Shown: in pieces, positions 1-7,904 of the stretch
How positions within the stretch are numbered: the stretch's first letter is position 1
Layout: each line of letters starts with the position of its first letter
Notes under the pieces: model-generated
Databases searched by the model: none
Told to the model about the DNA's origin: nothing
The model's input: the letters and a program-made list of their open reading frames with translations, nothing else
Position numbers and translations under genes: made by a program
Assembly: GCA_043740085.1 (NCBI GenBank)
Contig: JAYUCY010000152.1
Coordinates: 1 to 30,974, forward strand
Source: UBA668 sp043740085
GTDB taxonomy: Bacteria; Actinomycetota; Acidimicrobiia; Acidimicrobiales; Ilumatobacteraceae
Reading direction: 5' to 3'
Length of the DNA: 30,974 bases

Positions 1-219
1 GACGTGCGCCCGATGTGCTGCGACAGCGTCGTCATCGACCTCGATGAGGTTGTAGCCGTTCTTTAGTTCGCCCTGCCCGCTGGTGGCGTGGCAAATCCAG
101 ACCTTGTGCTCTTCGTCGGTCTTGCCGGCGGCGGAAGCAGTTGTTCCTGCCACGACACCGAACCCTGCCACCAACGCGCCGGCTGCCACCAACGCCGAAC
201 CAAACTTCAATACCCGCAT
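1..219 (-). CDS. Secreted small protein with CHAT-type motif (3' end cut by window edge)
   Basis: Reading leftward from the ATG at 219, an open frame of 73 codons runs off the window edge with no stop. Residues 1-31 form a typical Sec signal peptide: a short basic start (MRVLKFG), a long Ala/Gly/Val-rich hydrophobic core and an Ala-x-Ala-like end near ASAAG. The mature part contains WICHATSG followed by GYNLIEVDDDAVAAH. This resembles small exported proteins with a CHAT motif and a His-rich end, but I cannot name a function. A GGGAG ribosome-binding site sits 7 bases before the ATG and fixes the start. The gene follows the nuo-midA operon on the same strand after an 84-base gap and probably has its own promoter. 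The C-terminus is missing. Confidence 0.75.
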   Translation of the reverse strand, partial: MRVLKFGSALVAAGALVAGFGVVAGTTASAAGKTDEEHKVWICHATSGQGELKNGYNLIEVDDDAVAAHRAHV

Positions 220-240
220 GTGAATTCTCCCGTCCGTTTT

Positions 241-294
241 CTACAGCCGGGCTAGGATGATGTCACCAAGAGTGGTATGAGTAATTTGACTCAT
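241..294 (-). promoter_or_regulatory. Possible promoter/operator of the secreted-protein gene
   Basis: The short gap before the secreted-protein gene holds a perfect 6-base dyad, ATGAGT-AATTTG-ACTCAT, at 277-294. On the minus strand TTGGTG (264-269) and CTGTAG (241-246) are 17 bases apart, a weak match to -35/-10 boxes. The dyad could be an operator or a weak terminator stem for the upstream operon; no T-tract follows it. Pattern match only. Confidence 0.25.
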
Positions 295-303
295 TACGTG
301 CGA

Positions 304-1311
304 CTACGACAGGTGTACGGGTGACCACTCGATGGCCAGGAAGCCGCCGAGGCCAGAGGGTTCGAGCAGGCTCTCCGACTCGCGGATTCGGCTCCGCATG
401 CGCAAAGCCGCCAGATTCGGGGCTCCGGCGGCAGCTGCCCATGCTGCTCGGCCTTCCTCGACCAACTCGTCGATACCCCATCGCTGCAGGAACTGCGCTT
501 GCGAGCGCACGATGGCCGGCTCCGGAAGCTGGTCGAGGCAGACCTGGGCGGTGATGTCTTGCAACCCACAATCGCGCAGATAGTGAGCACCTCGCTCCTG
601 AGCGCGGTAGGTGCGCAGCCATTCGCGCCACGGCATGTTGGCCAGCTGCCAGGTCGTGGCCGTGCAATAGTCGAACGCGAGCACAGTTCCCTCTATGAGG
701 AGCGCACGAGCTACGCGCACCCACTCCCCTGCCGAGCGCTGCACGGGCACCCGTGCGCCGTGAGGAACTGCAGTTGGCAACCAATCCCAGTCCGAAGGTG
801 CTGCGGCCAACACCTCGCTGGCGGTGCCATCGGCGGCGACCGCGACCATCGCCTCGCGCCAACCTCCGTCGTAGACCGCCAGCCGGAACGGCAAATTGTC
901 GAGCAGTTCGTTGGCAATCACGACTCCGCGCAACGGCTCCGCTGGCATGGCAGCAATGGACCGGACACCGTCGGGATGCTTCGCACGCTGGGCTGCCGAA
1001 ATCTCGATGGCCACATAGCGACCGGCCCACTGTGGAGCCGCGAGCAAGATGGAGCGGGCGAGCGTGCCGGGCCCCGCACCCGCCTCCACAATCGTGAAGT
1101 CGTCGGGCTCGCCCAATCGAACGAACTCTGCCTGGATCCAGTTGGCCAGCACCACACCGAACAGCGGGCCCACCTCGGGTGAGGTGATGAAGTCGCCTCG
1201 GCGACCGGCCTCACCGCCGACGGTGTAGAAGCCACGATCGCCATAGAGCGCGGCGGACATGAACTCATCGAAGCCCACGGCTGGGCTCGACGGATTAGGG
1301 ACGGAACGCAC
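304..1311 (-). CDS. SAM-dependent protein arginine methyltransferase, MidA/NDUFAF7 family (COG1565)
   Basis: The 335-residue product has the marks of the MidA/NDUFAF7 family (Methyltransf_28). These are an N-terminal FDEFMSAALYGDRGFY block (14-29), GDFITSPEVGPLFG (39-52), the SAM-binding glycine motif VEAGAGPGT (75-83), an acidic strand-2 end AIEIS (101-105), and the signature ANELLDNLPFRL (133-144). In human mitochondria NDUFAF7 symmetrically dimethylates an arginine of NDUFS2, the NuoD homologue, and is needed for complex I assembly. Here the gene is the last of a nuo operon. Its probable GTG start (1311) lies inside nuoN, overlapping by 17 bases, which implies translational coupling. The open frame extends further upstream inside nuoN, but the conserved family region begins only near residue 14. 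The ATG at codon 18 is an alternative start, though it would remove part of the conserved block. The target in this organism is inferred. Confidence 0.85.
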   Translation of the reverse strand: MRSVPNPSSPAVGFDEFMSAALYGDRGFYTVGGEAGRRGDFITSPEVGPLFGVVLANWIQAEFVRLGEPDDFTIVEAGAGPGTLARSILLAAPQWAGRYVAIEISAAQRAKHPDGVRSIAAMPAEPLRGVVIANELLDNLPFRLAVYDGGWREAMVAVAADGTASEVLAAAPSDWDWLPTAVPHGARVPVQRSAGEWVRVARALLIEGTVLAFDYCTATTWQLANMPWREWLRTYRAQERGAHYLRDCGLQDITAQVCLDQLPEPAIVRSQAQFLQRWGIDELVEEGRAAWAAAAGAPNLAALRMRSRIRESESLLEPSGLGGFLAIEWSPVHLS

Positions 1312-2815
1312 CGTAGAGATCGGTGATCGAGCCCGCCTTGGCGATGAGGCCGGGAACGATGCCGAATGCCAGCGTCGCCACGCCACACAGCGCGATCGCG
1401 GCTTGCAACGAAACAGGAACCTTGACCGGCGTGACATCGCCATCCGGCACCGGCTTCATCCACATCTCACGCATCACCGTGATGTAGTACGCCGTCGCGA
1501 TGACGGCGTTGACGGCGGCAATGATGGCAATGCCGTAACCCCAGCCGCCACCAGCGTCGACGGCTGCACGGAAGGCACCGAACTTGGCGTACCAGCCACC
1601 CAGTGGGGGGATGCCAGCCAGCGAGGCAAGGAAGACCGTCATCATCACGGTGAGGCCCGGCGCATACTGGAAGAGGCCACCAAAGCTGCTGATCTCACCA
1701 CTGCGGGTCTTGCGTGAGACGGCGATGATCACTGCGAACGCACCAAGGTTGGTGGCTGCGTAGATGAGCAGGTAGACGATGACCGCACGCAGCGAGGCGC
1801 TCTCGTTGCCATTCGTGTAGGCCACGGCCAGCGGCATCAGGATGAAGCCACCCTGGCTGACACTGGAGTAGGCCAGCATGCGCACGATGTTGTTCTGCTT
1901 CAGCGCCACCAGGTTGCCGACCGTCATGGTCAACGCCGCCATCACCCACAGGAACGGGCGATACGCGTCGTAGGCCAGCGGGAAGGCGATGAAGATCAGC
2001 ACGATCAGGCCCACGAAGCCTGCGGCTTTCGAGGCAACGCTGAGGAAGGCGGTGACCGGCGTGGGCGCACCCTCGTAGGTATCGGGTGCCCACGTGTGAA
2101 ACGGAACTGCGCTGACTTTGAAGGCGAAACCGACAATGACGAACACAATGCCGACGACCTGAATGCCGACCTTGTCACCGTCGAGCTTGACGGCACTGCC
2201 GATGTCGGTGAGCAGGGTGCTGCCGGCGATGCCGTAGAGCAGGCTCATGCCGTAGAGCATGACCGCGCTGGCGAACACGCCCAGCAGGTAATACTTCACT
2301 CCGGCCTCGTTGCTCTTGCGGTCTCGCTTCTTCCACGCCGCCATCATGTAGGCCGGGATGGAAAGAAACTCGAGGGCCACGAACAAGGTGATGAGGTCGC
2401 GTGAGCTGGAGATCATGACCATGCCCAGCACGCTGCTCATCAGCATCACGAAGAACTCGCCCTGGTAGTAGCCGCCCTCTTGCATCTCGTTGGTGCTGAG
2501 CAACACCACGACGTAGCCCGAGAGCAGGAACAGCGCCTTCATGATCAGCGCAAAGTTGTCGACCACATAGCGACCGGTGAGGCCGGGCCCGCTGAGTGTT
2601 GAGCGCACGTCGTCGCCAAGCACCGCCAACGTCACGACCGGTACGAGTGCGGCCAACATGAAAAAGCCGCTGAGCGTGCCCGTGATCCAGCGCCGGCTGT
2701 CGGGCACGAACAGGTCCACCAACAACACCACGCAGATACCCACCGCGAGCACTAGCTCGGGCGCGAATGCGTGATAGTCGATGATGGGCGAGGAGAAAGC
2801 GAACACGTGGGTCAC
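1295..2815 (-). CDS. nuoN: NADH-quinone oxidoreductase-like subunit N (11-subunit complex)
   Basis: This 506-residue polytopic membrane protein of the antiporter-like family pumps protons in the distal membrane arm of complex I. Diagnostic segments are the ALEFLSIPAYMMAA helix, VKYYLLGVFASAVMLYG, AFKVSAVPFHTWAPDTYEGAPTPVTAF and MLAYSSVSQGGFILM, all typical of NuoN. The GTG start at 2815 overlaps the nuoM stop as GTGA; a second GTG three codons later (2806) sits better behind a GGCGGGAA ribosome site and may be used instead. The 3' end overlaps the midA-like gene. It is clearly different in sequence from the second NuoN in this window, so the two are not a recent duplication. Confidence 0.95.
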   Translation of the reverse strand: MTHVFAFSSPIIDYHAFAPELVLAVGICVVLLVDLFVPDSRRWITGTLSGFFMLAALVPVVTLAVLGDDVRSTLSGPGLTGRYVVDNFALIMKALFLLSGYVVVLLSTNEMQEGGYYQGEFFVMLMSSVLGMVMISSSRDLITLFVALEFLSIPAYMMAAWKKRDRKSNEAGVKYYLLGVFASAVMLYGMSLLYGIAGSTLLTDIGSAVKLDGDKVGIQVVGIVFVIVGFAFKVSAVPFHTWAPDTYEGAPTPVTAFLSVASKAAGFVGLIVLIFIAFPLAYDAYRPFLWVMAALTMTVGNLVALKQNNIVRMLAYSSVSQGGFILMPLAVAYTNGNESASLRAVIVYLLIYAATNLGAFAVIIAVSRKTRSGEISSFGGLFQYAPGLTVMMTVFLASLAGIPPLGGWYAKFGAFRAAVDAGGGWGYGIAIIAAVNAVIATAYYITVMREMWMKPVPDGDVTPVKVPVSLQAAIALCGVATLAFGIVPGLIAKAGSITDLYGAFRP

Positions 2816-4374
2816 TTCCCGCCAAAGACACTGGCCAGTTGCTGCACGGCGGGGTCCATCACCTTGAACATCAGCGACGGGACAACACCGAACACAACAA
2901 TCGCAATGAGCAGGGGCGACCAGGCAAGCCACTCAAACTTGGACACGTCGTGAATGTCGGAGTGGTGATCGTCGTGACCGTGATCGTCGCCGGCGAACTC
3001 GGCGGCGGGCTCACCGAAGGCGGTGCGCTGGTACAGCCACAGCAGGTAGCCGGCAGCCAAAACCGTGCCCAGGGCAGCGACGATGGTGAGTACACGGAAG
3101 AGGGATTGGTGGCCATTGGCGACCAGCACCTCGGCCGGGCTCCATGAGGCCAAGATGGCTGGGAACTCGCCCCAGAAGCCAGCCAAACCGGGCAGACCCA
3201 GCGAGGCCATTGCGCAGAAGCCAAGGATCCAGCCCATGCGTGGCATCTGCAGCAGCATGCCGCTGAGACGCTTGATCTCCAGCGTGTGGTAGCGCTCCTT
3301 GATCGAGCCGGCAACGAAGAAGAGCATGCCGGTGATCAGGCCGTGAGCGACCATGCCGAAAAGGGCGGCGTTGATGCCCAGCGGGGTAAGGGTGCTGATA
3401 CCGAGCATGACGAAGCCCATGTGCGCGACGGAGGAGAACGCGATGAGTCGCTTCATGTCGGTCTGCGCCAGGCAACCCAGCGAGCCATAGATGATGCCAA
3501 TGACGGCGAGCACACCGATTGCAGGCGCCCACTTCTCGGCGGCCTGCGGCAGGATCGGCAGCGCGATGCGCACGAAGCCGTAGGTGCCAAGCTTCAGCAA
3601 GATGGCGGCCAGGATGACCGAGCCCTGCGTGGGTGCCTGCGTGTGCGCGTCGGGTAGCCAAGTGTGGAAGGGGAACATCGGCACCTTGACCGCGAAGCCG
3701 ATGAACATGCCGGCGAAGATCCAGATGGCGGTGTTCTTCGCGATCGATGAGCCGTGCTCAATCAAGTACGGAATCGAGAAGCTGACCGATCCGGTGTTGA
3801 TGAACAGCGCGATGAACGCCACCAACATGAGGGCCGAACCGAACATCGTGTAGAGGAAGAATTTCAGCGAGGCGTACTGGCGGTTCTCGCCACCCCACAC
3901 GCCGATCATGAAGTACATCGGCAGCAGCACCACTTCGAAGAACACGAAGAACAGGATCAGGTCCTGCGCAGCGAAGGTGCCAGCCATGCCGGTCTGCAAG
4001 ACCAGCATCAGGATGAAGAAGGCCTTGGCGTTACCCGGGTTCGGGACGTGGTCCCACGAGTAGATCATCACCAACAGCGTGATGATCATCGACAGGATGT
4101 ACAGCGGCAAGCTGATGCCGTCGAGGCCAACTGTGTACGTCGCCTTGATCGGCTTGATCCAGTTGTTGGTGGTGAAGAATTGCAGCTTCTCGCTCTGGTC
4201 GTAGTCGAACTTGTAGAGCGTGTAGAGGCCGACCGCAAGGGTCGCTGCCGCCGTGATGATGGCGACACCCTTGGCAGTTGCTTCGTCCTTCTTGGGGATG
4301 AACAGCATCACGAGCACACCCACCAACGGCAAAAACACGCCGACGCTGAGGAGCCATTGTTGGTCTTGAATCAT
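2812..4374 (-). CDS. nuoM: NADH-quinone oxidoreductase-like subunit M (11-subunit complex)
   Basis: This 520-residue antiporter-like proton-pumping subunit has about 14 predicted membrane helices. The conserved TM5 glutamate is E147 in FFEVVLLPMYFMIG and the TM7 lysine is K230 in FAVKVPMFPFHTWLPDAHTQ. Family blocks such as LKRLIAFSSVAHMGFVMLG follow. A charged loop near the C-terminus (462-476) carries five histidines among aspartates, at the same topological place as the His-rich loop of the neighbouring NuoL. An AAGGGA ribosome site 8 bases before the ATG, overlapping the nuoL stop, supports the start. The gap from nuoL is 12 bases and the stop overlaps the nuoN start. Confidence 0.96.
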   Translation of the reverse strand: MIQDQQWLLSVGVFLPLVGVLVMLFIPKKDEATAKGVAIITAAATLAVGLYTLYKFDYDQSEKLQFFTTNNWIKPIKATYTVGLDGISLPLYILSMIITLLVMIYSWDHVPNPGNAKAFFILMLVLQTGMAGTFAAQDLILFFVFFEVVLLPMYFMIGVWGGENRQYASLKFFLYTMFGSALMLVAFIALFINTGSVSFSIPYLIEHGSSIAKNTAIWIFAGMFIGFAVKVPMFPFHTWLPDAHTQAPTQGSVILAAILLKLGTYGFVRIALPILPQAAEKWAPAIGVLAVIGIIYGSLGCLAQTDMKRLIAFSSVAHMGFVMLGISTLTPLGINAALFGMVAHGLITGMLFFVAGSIKERYHTLEIKRLSGMLLQMPRMGWILGFCAMASLGLPGLAGFWGEFPAILASWSPAEVLVANGHQSLFRVLTIVAALGTVLAAGYLLWLYQRTAFGEPAAEFAGDDHGHDDHHSDIHDVSKFEWLAWSPLLIAIVVFGVVPSLMFKVMDPAVQQLASVFGGK

Positions 4375-4386
4375 CTCGGTTGTCCC

Positions 4387-6567
4387 TTAGCTGTTCACGA
4401 GTACGAGTACGAGCGCACCGACTGCTGCGGCACCGAACAGCAACGCTCCGTACAGGTTGACCTTGCCTGATTGCACCGGTTGCAGCGCCGTGCCGGCGCC
4501 GCGTGCGGTTGCACCACTCCCATTGACTGCACCGTCGACCAACCCTTGGTCGAGGTACTTGTAGACGAGCTCACCAGAGCGCTTGCCGCCCTTGCCCACC
4601 GCGTTGACGACGCCATCGAGGATGTTCTGGTTGGTCCAGTAGACGGCCCGGCTGATTGGGTGAGCGATCGAGCGCACAATGACCTTCTCGTAGAGCGCAT
4701 CGAGGTAGTACTTGTTGACCAAGAACTTGTGGCCGGCGCCCAGCAGCGAGTTGCGCTGGGTAAGGCCCTGTAGAGCGTTCTTCTTCTCGCCGAACACTGC
4801 CTTGCAGAGCGCCAGGCTGACAATGAAGCCAAGCGCCACCAGCAAGATGCTGGGCACGGCGTTGATCCACTCGAAGACGGGTGCTTCGGGTACTTCCACG
4901 CCAATACTGCTGTGCACCCACTCGTGGAAGTACTCAGTGTGGAACGGTCCGGCGTTGAGGTAGCCGGCGACCACCGCGAGCGTGCCCAAAATGAGCAGCG
5001 GCACCGTGATCTGCCATGGCGAATCTGTGGGCGCAAACCCCAACGGCCTGCCGTGTGCCGGCTCGGCGTGCGTGTCGTGACCGTGTGCATCGGTCGCGTG
5101 CACGTCGGCCCCATGGTCGTCGGCGGCATGGTCGTGGTGACCGTGCACGAAATGGGCAGCGCCGCCACGGGCCTCACCGAAGAAGGTGAGGTAGGTCGCC
5201 CGCGTCATGTAGGCCGTGGTCATAAAGGCACCGATCAGACCGACTACAAAGAAGACCGTGTAATTGTTGCCATGGGCCGAGTCGATGATCTCGTCCTTGG
5301 AGAAGAAACCACTGAAGAACGGCACGCCGCACAGCGCAAGGGTGCTGACAATCCACACTGCAAAGGTGACCGGCATCTTCTTGCGCAAGCCACCCATGTC
5401 GGCCTTCATGTCAAAGCTGTGGTGGCTGCCGGTGTGAGCGACGGAGCCAGCGCTGAGGAACAAGGCGCACTTGAAGAAGGCATGAGTGAAGATGTGAAAG
5501 ACGGCCGGCACCCAGGCGCCGACGCCGAGGCCCATCATCATGTAGCCGAGTTGGCTGACCGTTGAGTACGCCAACACCTTCTTGATGTCGTTCTGCACGA
5601 ACGCGAGCGCAGCGGCGATGAGGATGGTGATGCCCCCGATGACCGCGATCAGGTTGAAGTGGTTACCTGCAACGTTGATCTCGAGCCCGGTGTGGAACAC
5701 CGGGTAGAGGCGAGCGACGAGGAACACCCCGGCCACGACCATCGTGCTGGAGTGCAGCAGCGAGCTGACAGGCGTGGGGCCTGCCATGGCGTCGGGCAAC
5801 CATGTGTGCAGGGGAAACTGACCGCTCTTACCGATGCAGGCAATGAACAGCGCAACAGCCGCCCACATCAGCATCTTGTGGTCGCCGGCGAACTCGGCGG
5901 CCTTCTCGTTGATCTCGGTGATGTCGAGCGTGCCGAAGAGGTTGAGGAGCATCGCCGTGCCAACGAGCAAGCCAATGTCGCCGACGCGCACGGTCCAGAA
6001 GGCCTTGAGTGCGGCCTCACTGTTGGCCCGCTCTTCCCACCAGTGACCGATGAGCAGAAATGAGCACAGGCCCATGATCTCCCAGCCAAGAATCAGCTGA
6101 ACCATGTTGGGGGCCAAGACCATCGTGAGCATGCCGGCCGAGAACAGTGTCAGGGCAGCAAAGAAGTGCGTGAACCGACGGTCACCACGGACGTACTCGG
6201 TGGAGTAGATCTGCACCAGCGACGAGATGAACGCCACCAGGAACAGCAGCATCATCGACAGGCCGTCGATGCGTGAACCGATGCTGATCTCCAGGTCGCC
6301 GATCTTGAACCAGGTCCACGACTTGGTGACTGCTTCGGCGTGTTCGCTACTGCCATGGAGGTCGATCCATTGGTAGGCCGTGCCACTCGCGATGACGAGC
6401 GAGGCCACCATGCTGGCGATACCGATTTCGCTGCCGCCGCGAGGAAGGCGCTTACCGACGCCGATGATGAGGAAGAACGCGATGGCGGGAATGACAGGGA
6501 TCAGCCACGCGTGTTCGAGGAACCAGCCGGCGGCATGCACCGCTGCTCCAGTCTCTTCAGCGAGCAT
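4387..6567 (-). CDS. nuoL: NADH-quinone oxidoreductase-like subunit L (11-subunit complex), with His-rich loop
   Basis: At 726 residues this is longer than the roughly 610-650 usual for NuoL. It shows the NuoL core: LGWEIMGLCSFLLIGHWW with the TM5 glutamate E163, CIGKSGQFPLHTWLPDAM with the TM7 lysine K247, FVQNDIKKVLAYSTVSQLGYM and the THAFFK helix. Residues 472-505 are an insert with 11 histidines and many aspartates (VHGHHDHAADDHG and onward). It follows the FFGEA motif and may bind metal. The long C-terminal part has the region expected to form the lateral amphipathic helix and ends in a final membrane helix; its VDGAVNGSG motif is shared with the other NuoL in the window. A GAAGG ribosome site precedes the ATG, and the gap to nuoK is 3 bases. 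Confidence 0.96.
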   Translation of the reverse strand: MLAEETGAAVHAAGWFLEHAWLIPVIPAIAFFLIIGVGKRLPRGGSEIGIASMVASLVIASGTAYQWIDLHGSSEHAEAVTKSWTWFKIGDLEISIGSRIDGLSMMLLFLVAFISSLVQIYSTEYVRGDRRFTHFFAALTLFSAGMLTMVLAPNMVQLILGWEIMGLCSFLLIGHWWEERANSEAALKAFWTVRVGDIGLLVGTAMLLNLFGTLDITEINEKAAEFAGDHKMLMWAAVALFIACIGKSGQFPLHTWLPDAMAGPTPVSSLLHSSTMVVAGVFLVARLYPVFHTGLEINVAGNHFNLIAVIGGITILIAAALAFVQNDIKKVLAYSTVSQLGYMMMGLGVGAWVPAVFHIFTHAFFKCALFLSAGSVAHTGSHHSFDMKADMGGLRKKMPVTFAVWIVSTLALCGVPFFSGFFSKDEIIDSAHGNNYTVFFVVGLIGAFMTTAYMTRATYLTFFGEARGGAAHFVHGHHDHAADDHGADVHATDAHGHDTHAEPAHGRPLGFAPTDSPWQITVPLLILGTLAVVAGYLNAGPFHTEYFHEWVHSSIGVEVPEAPVFEWINAVPSILLVALGFIVSLALCKAVFGEKKNALQGLTQRNSLLGAGHKFLVNKYYLDALYEKVIVRSIAHPISRAVYWTNQNILDGVVNAVGKGGKRSGELVYKYLDQGLVDGAVNGSGATARGAGTALQPVQSGKVNLYGALLFGAAAVGALVLVLVNS

Positions 6568-6570
6568 GCC

Positions 6571-6873
6571 TCAGCCCTTCATTTCCGACAGGTCGTCGAG
6601 CGCGATCGTCTTGCGGTTGCGGAAGATCAGCAGCACCATGGCAAGACCTACGCCAACCTCGGCCGCAGCGACGGCGATGATGTACAGCGCGAAGACATTC
6701 CCGTCGACTTGGCCACCCCAGAGTCGGTCGAAGGCCAGCAGGTTGATGTTGACCGAGTTGAGAATCAGCTCGATACTCATCAGTACGAGCACTGCGTTCT
6801 TGCGCACGATCACGCCGTACACACCGATGCAGAACAGCACCGCGCCAAGGATGAGGAATTGGTTGATCAGCAT
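6571..6873 (-). CDS. nuoK: NADH-quinone oxidoreductase-like subunit K (11-subunit complex)
   Basis: This 100-residue, three-helix membrane subunit is the usual size for NuoK (MrpC-like). The two buried glutamates of the proton path are visible: E35 in LVLMSIELILNSVNINLLAF and E72 in IAVAAAEVGVGLAMVLL. It ends in a short basic/acidic tail (RNRKTIALDDLSEMKG). A strong GGAAGGA ribosome site lies 7 bases before the ATG, inside the end of nuoJ, and only 3 bases separate the genes, so translation is probably coupled. Confidence 0.95.
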   Translation of the reverse strand: MLINQFLILGAVLFCIGVYGVIVRKNAVLVLMSIELILNSVNINLLAFDRLWGGQVDGNVFALYIIAVAAAEVGVGLAMVLLIFRNRKTIALDDLSEMKG

Positions 6874-6876
6874 CGG

Positions 6877-7392
6877 TCAGTCCTTCCTGGCCAGCACGAT
6901 GGCGCCGATGACGGCGGCGAGCAGTACGAACGACAGCGCCCAGAAGGGCAGCGCGTAGACGGAGAAGATGGTGTCGCTGAGCGCAGCCGTGCTGGCCTGC
7001 GGCAGGTCCGGGTCGAGCTTGGTGTCCTCGAAGCCCTTGATCAACACGTACGACATCACGCCGAGCAGCAGCAGAGCAACGGGCACCCCGATCAGAGCGC
7101 CGCCCTGGTTGTTGAGGTCGACGTCCTTGCCCAGCTTTGCCCGAGTGAGCATGACGCCAAAGAGGAACAGCACCATGACCGCGCCGATATAGACCAGTAC
7201 CTGCGTGACGGCCACGAACTCGGCAGCGAGCAGGAGGTATTGAGCGGCGGCACCGGCCATCACCGCAATCAGCGAGAGCGCGGCGTGCACGACGTTGCTG
7301 CTGCGCACCACGTTGATGGCACCGAGGAACATGATCGCAGCGATGATGCCAAAGCCGATGTTCTGAGCGACCTGAATGTCGGAAGCGAGCAT
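6877..7392 (-). CDS. nuoJ: NADH-quinone oxidoreductase-like subunit J (11-subunit complex)
   Basis: This 171-residue membrane subunit has about five hydrophobic helices. The NuoJ signature VAVTQVLVYIGAVMVLFLFGVML, which in known structures carries the pi-bulge helix and a conserved tyrosine, is intact. The ATG at 7392 shares one base with the nuoI stop (TGATG). A GTG one codon upstream (7395, GTGA overlap) is an alternative start. A purine-rich AAGGGGAAG stretch before it can act as the ribosome site. Confidence 0.93.
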   Translation of the reverse strand: MLASDIQVAQNIGFGIIAAIMFLGAINVVRSSNVVHAALSLIAVMAGAAAQYLLLAAEFVAVTQVLVYIGAVMVLFLFGVMLTRAKLGKDVDLNNQGGALIGVPVALLLLGVMSYVLIKGFEDTKLDPDLPQASTAALSDTIFSVYALPFWALSFVLLAAVIGAIVLARKD

Positions 7393-7904
7393 CACTTCCC
7401 CTTCTTCTTCTCGGCGCCAGCCTCTAATGCGGGGGCCTCAGGCACCGTTTCCATCCACTCGCCGAGCTTGGTCTTATCGTGCAGCAGGTCGGCGATGCGG
7501 GGTTCGCTGTACTCGTATTCGGGGCTCCAGAAAAGCGCGTCGAAAGGGCAGACCTCAACACAGATGCCGCAATACATGCAGAGCGCGTAGTCGATGTCGA
7601 AGCGGTCGACCTTGTTGACCTTGCGCGGGGCGCCGCCGGCGCGGCGCGGCGGCGCAAGTTCCTTGTGGGCCTCGATGTAGATGCACCAGTCCGGGCAGCT
7701 GCGCACGCAGAGCATGCACGAGGTGCAGTTGTCTTCGCGCAAGGCAATGACACCGCGTGCACGGATGGGCGGGGTCTCCTTCTCGTGCGGGTACTGCACC
7801 GTCGCGGCACCGCCACCAAGCTTTTTGGGCTTGATGGTTTGCACCATCGTGCCCAGCGTGACGCCGAGACCCTTGATCAGGCCGGGAACTTGCGGTTTCG
7901 CCAT
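7392..7904 (-). CDS. nuoI: NADH-quinone oxidoreductase-like subunit I, 2x[4Fe-4S] ferredoxin (11-subunit complex)
   Basis: This 170-residue peripheral iron-sulfur subunit carries clusters N6a and N6b, which pass electrons to N2. Two complete ferredoxin motifs are present: C60-x2-C63-x2-C66-x3-C70-P and C109-x2-C112-x2-C115-x3-C119-P. The N-terminal amphipathic stretch that lies on the membrane arm is present, and the C-terminus is a short Ala/Glu/Lys tail. The ATG shares one base with the nuoH stop (TAATG), and AAGGTGG 7 bases before it is a good ribosome site. As nuoEFG are missing from this operon, this subunit would be the outermost Fe-S protein of the complex and the likely docking point for an electron donor. 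That role is inferred from homologous 11-subunit enzymes. Confidence 0.95.
   Translation of the reverse strand: MAKPQVPGLIKGLGVTLGTMVQTIKPKKLGGGAATVQYPHEKETPPIRARGVIALREDNCTSCMLCVRSCPDWCIYIEAHKELAPPRRAGGAPRKVNKVDRFDIDYALCMYCGICVEVCPFDALFWSPEYEYSEPRIADLLHDKTKLGEWMETVPEAPALEAGAEKKKGK

Noticed and set aside
263..1030. Arg/Ala-rich open frame on the plus strand opposite the methyltransferase gene
   Set aside because: Composition is extreme and non-protein-like, and the opposite strand has clear methyltransferase motifs throughout.
6340..7590. 416-codon open frame on the plus strand opposite nuoL/nuoK/nuoJ/nuoI
   Set aside because: It is antisense to four well-supported genes, rich in His, Gln, Glu, Asp and Arg without any domain, and is the expected by-product of GC-rich third positions. 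Similar plus-strand frames at 3754-4470, 4912-5565 and 23825-25024 were dismissed for the same reason.
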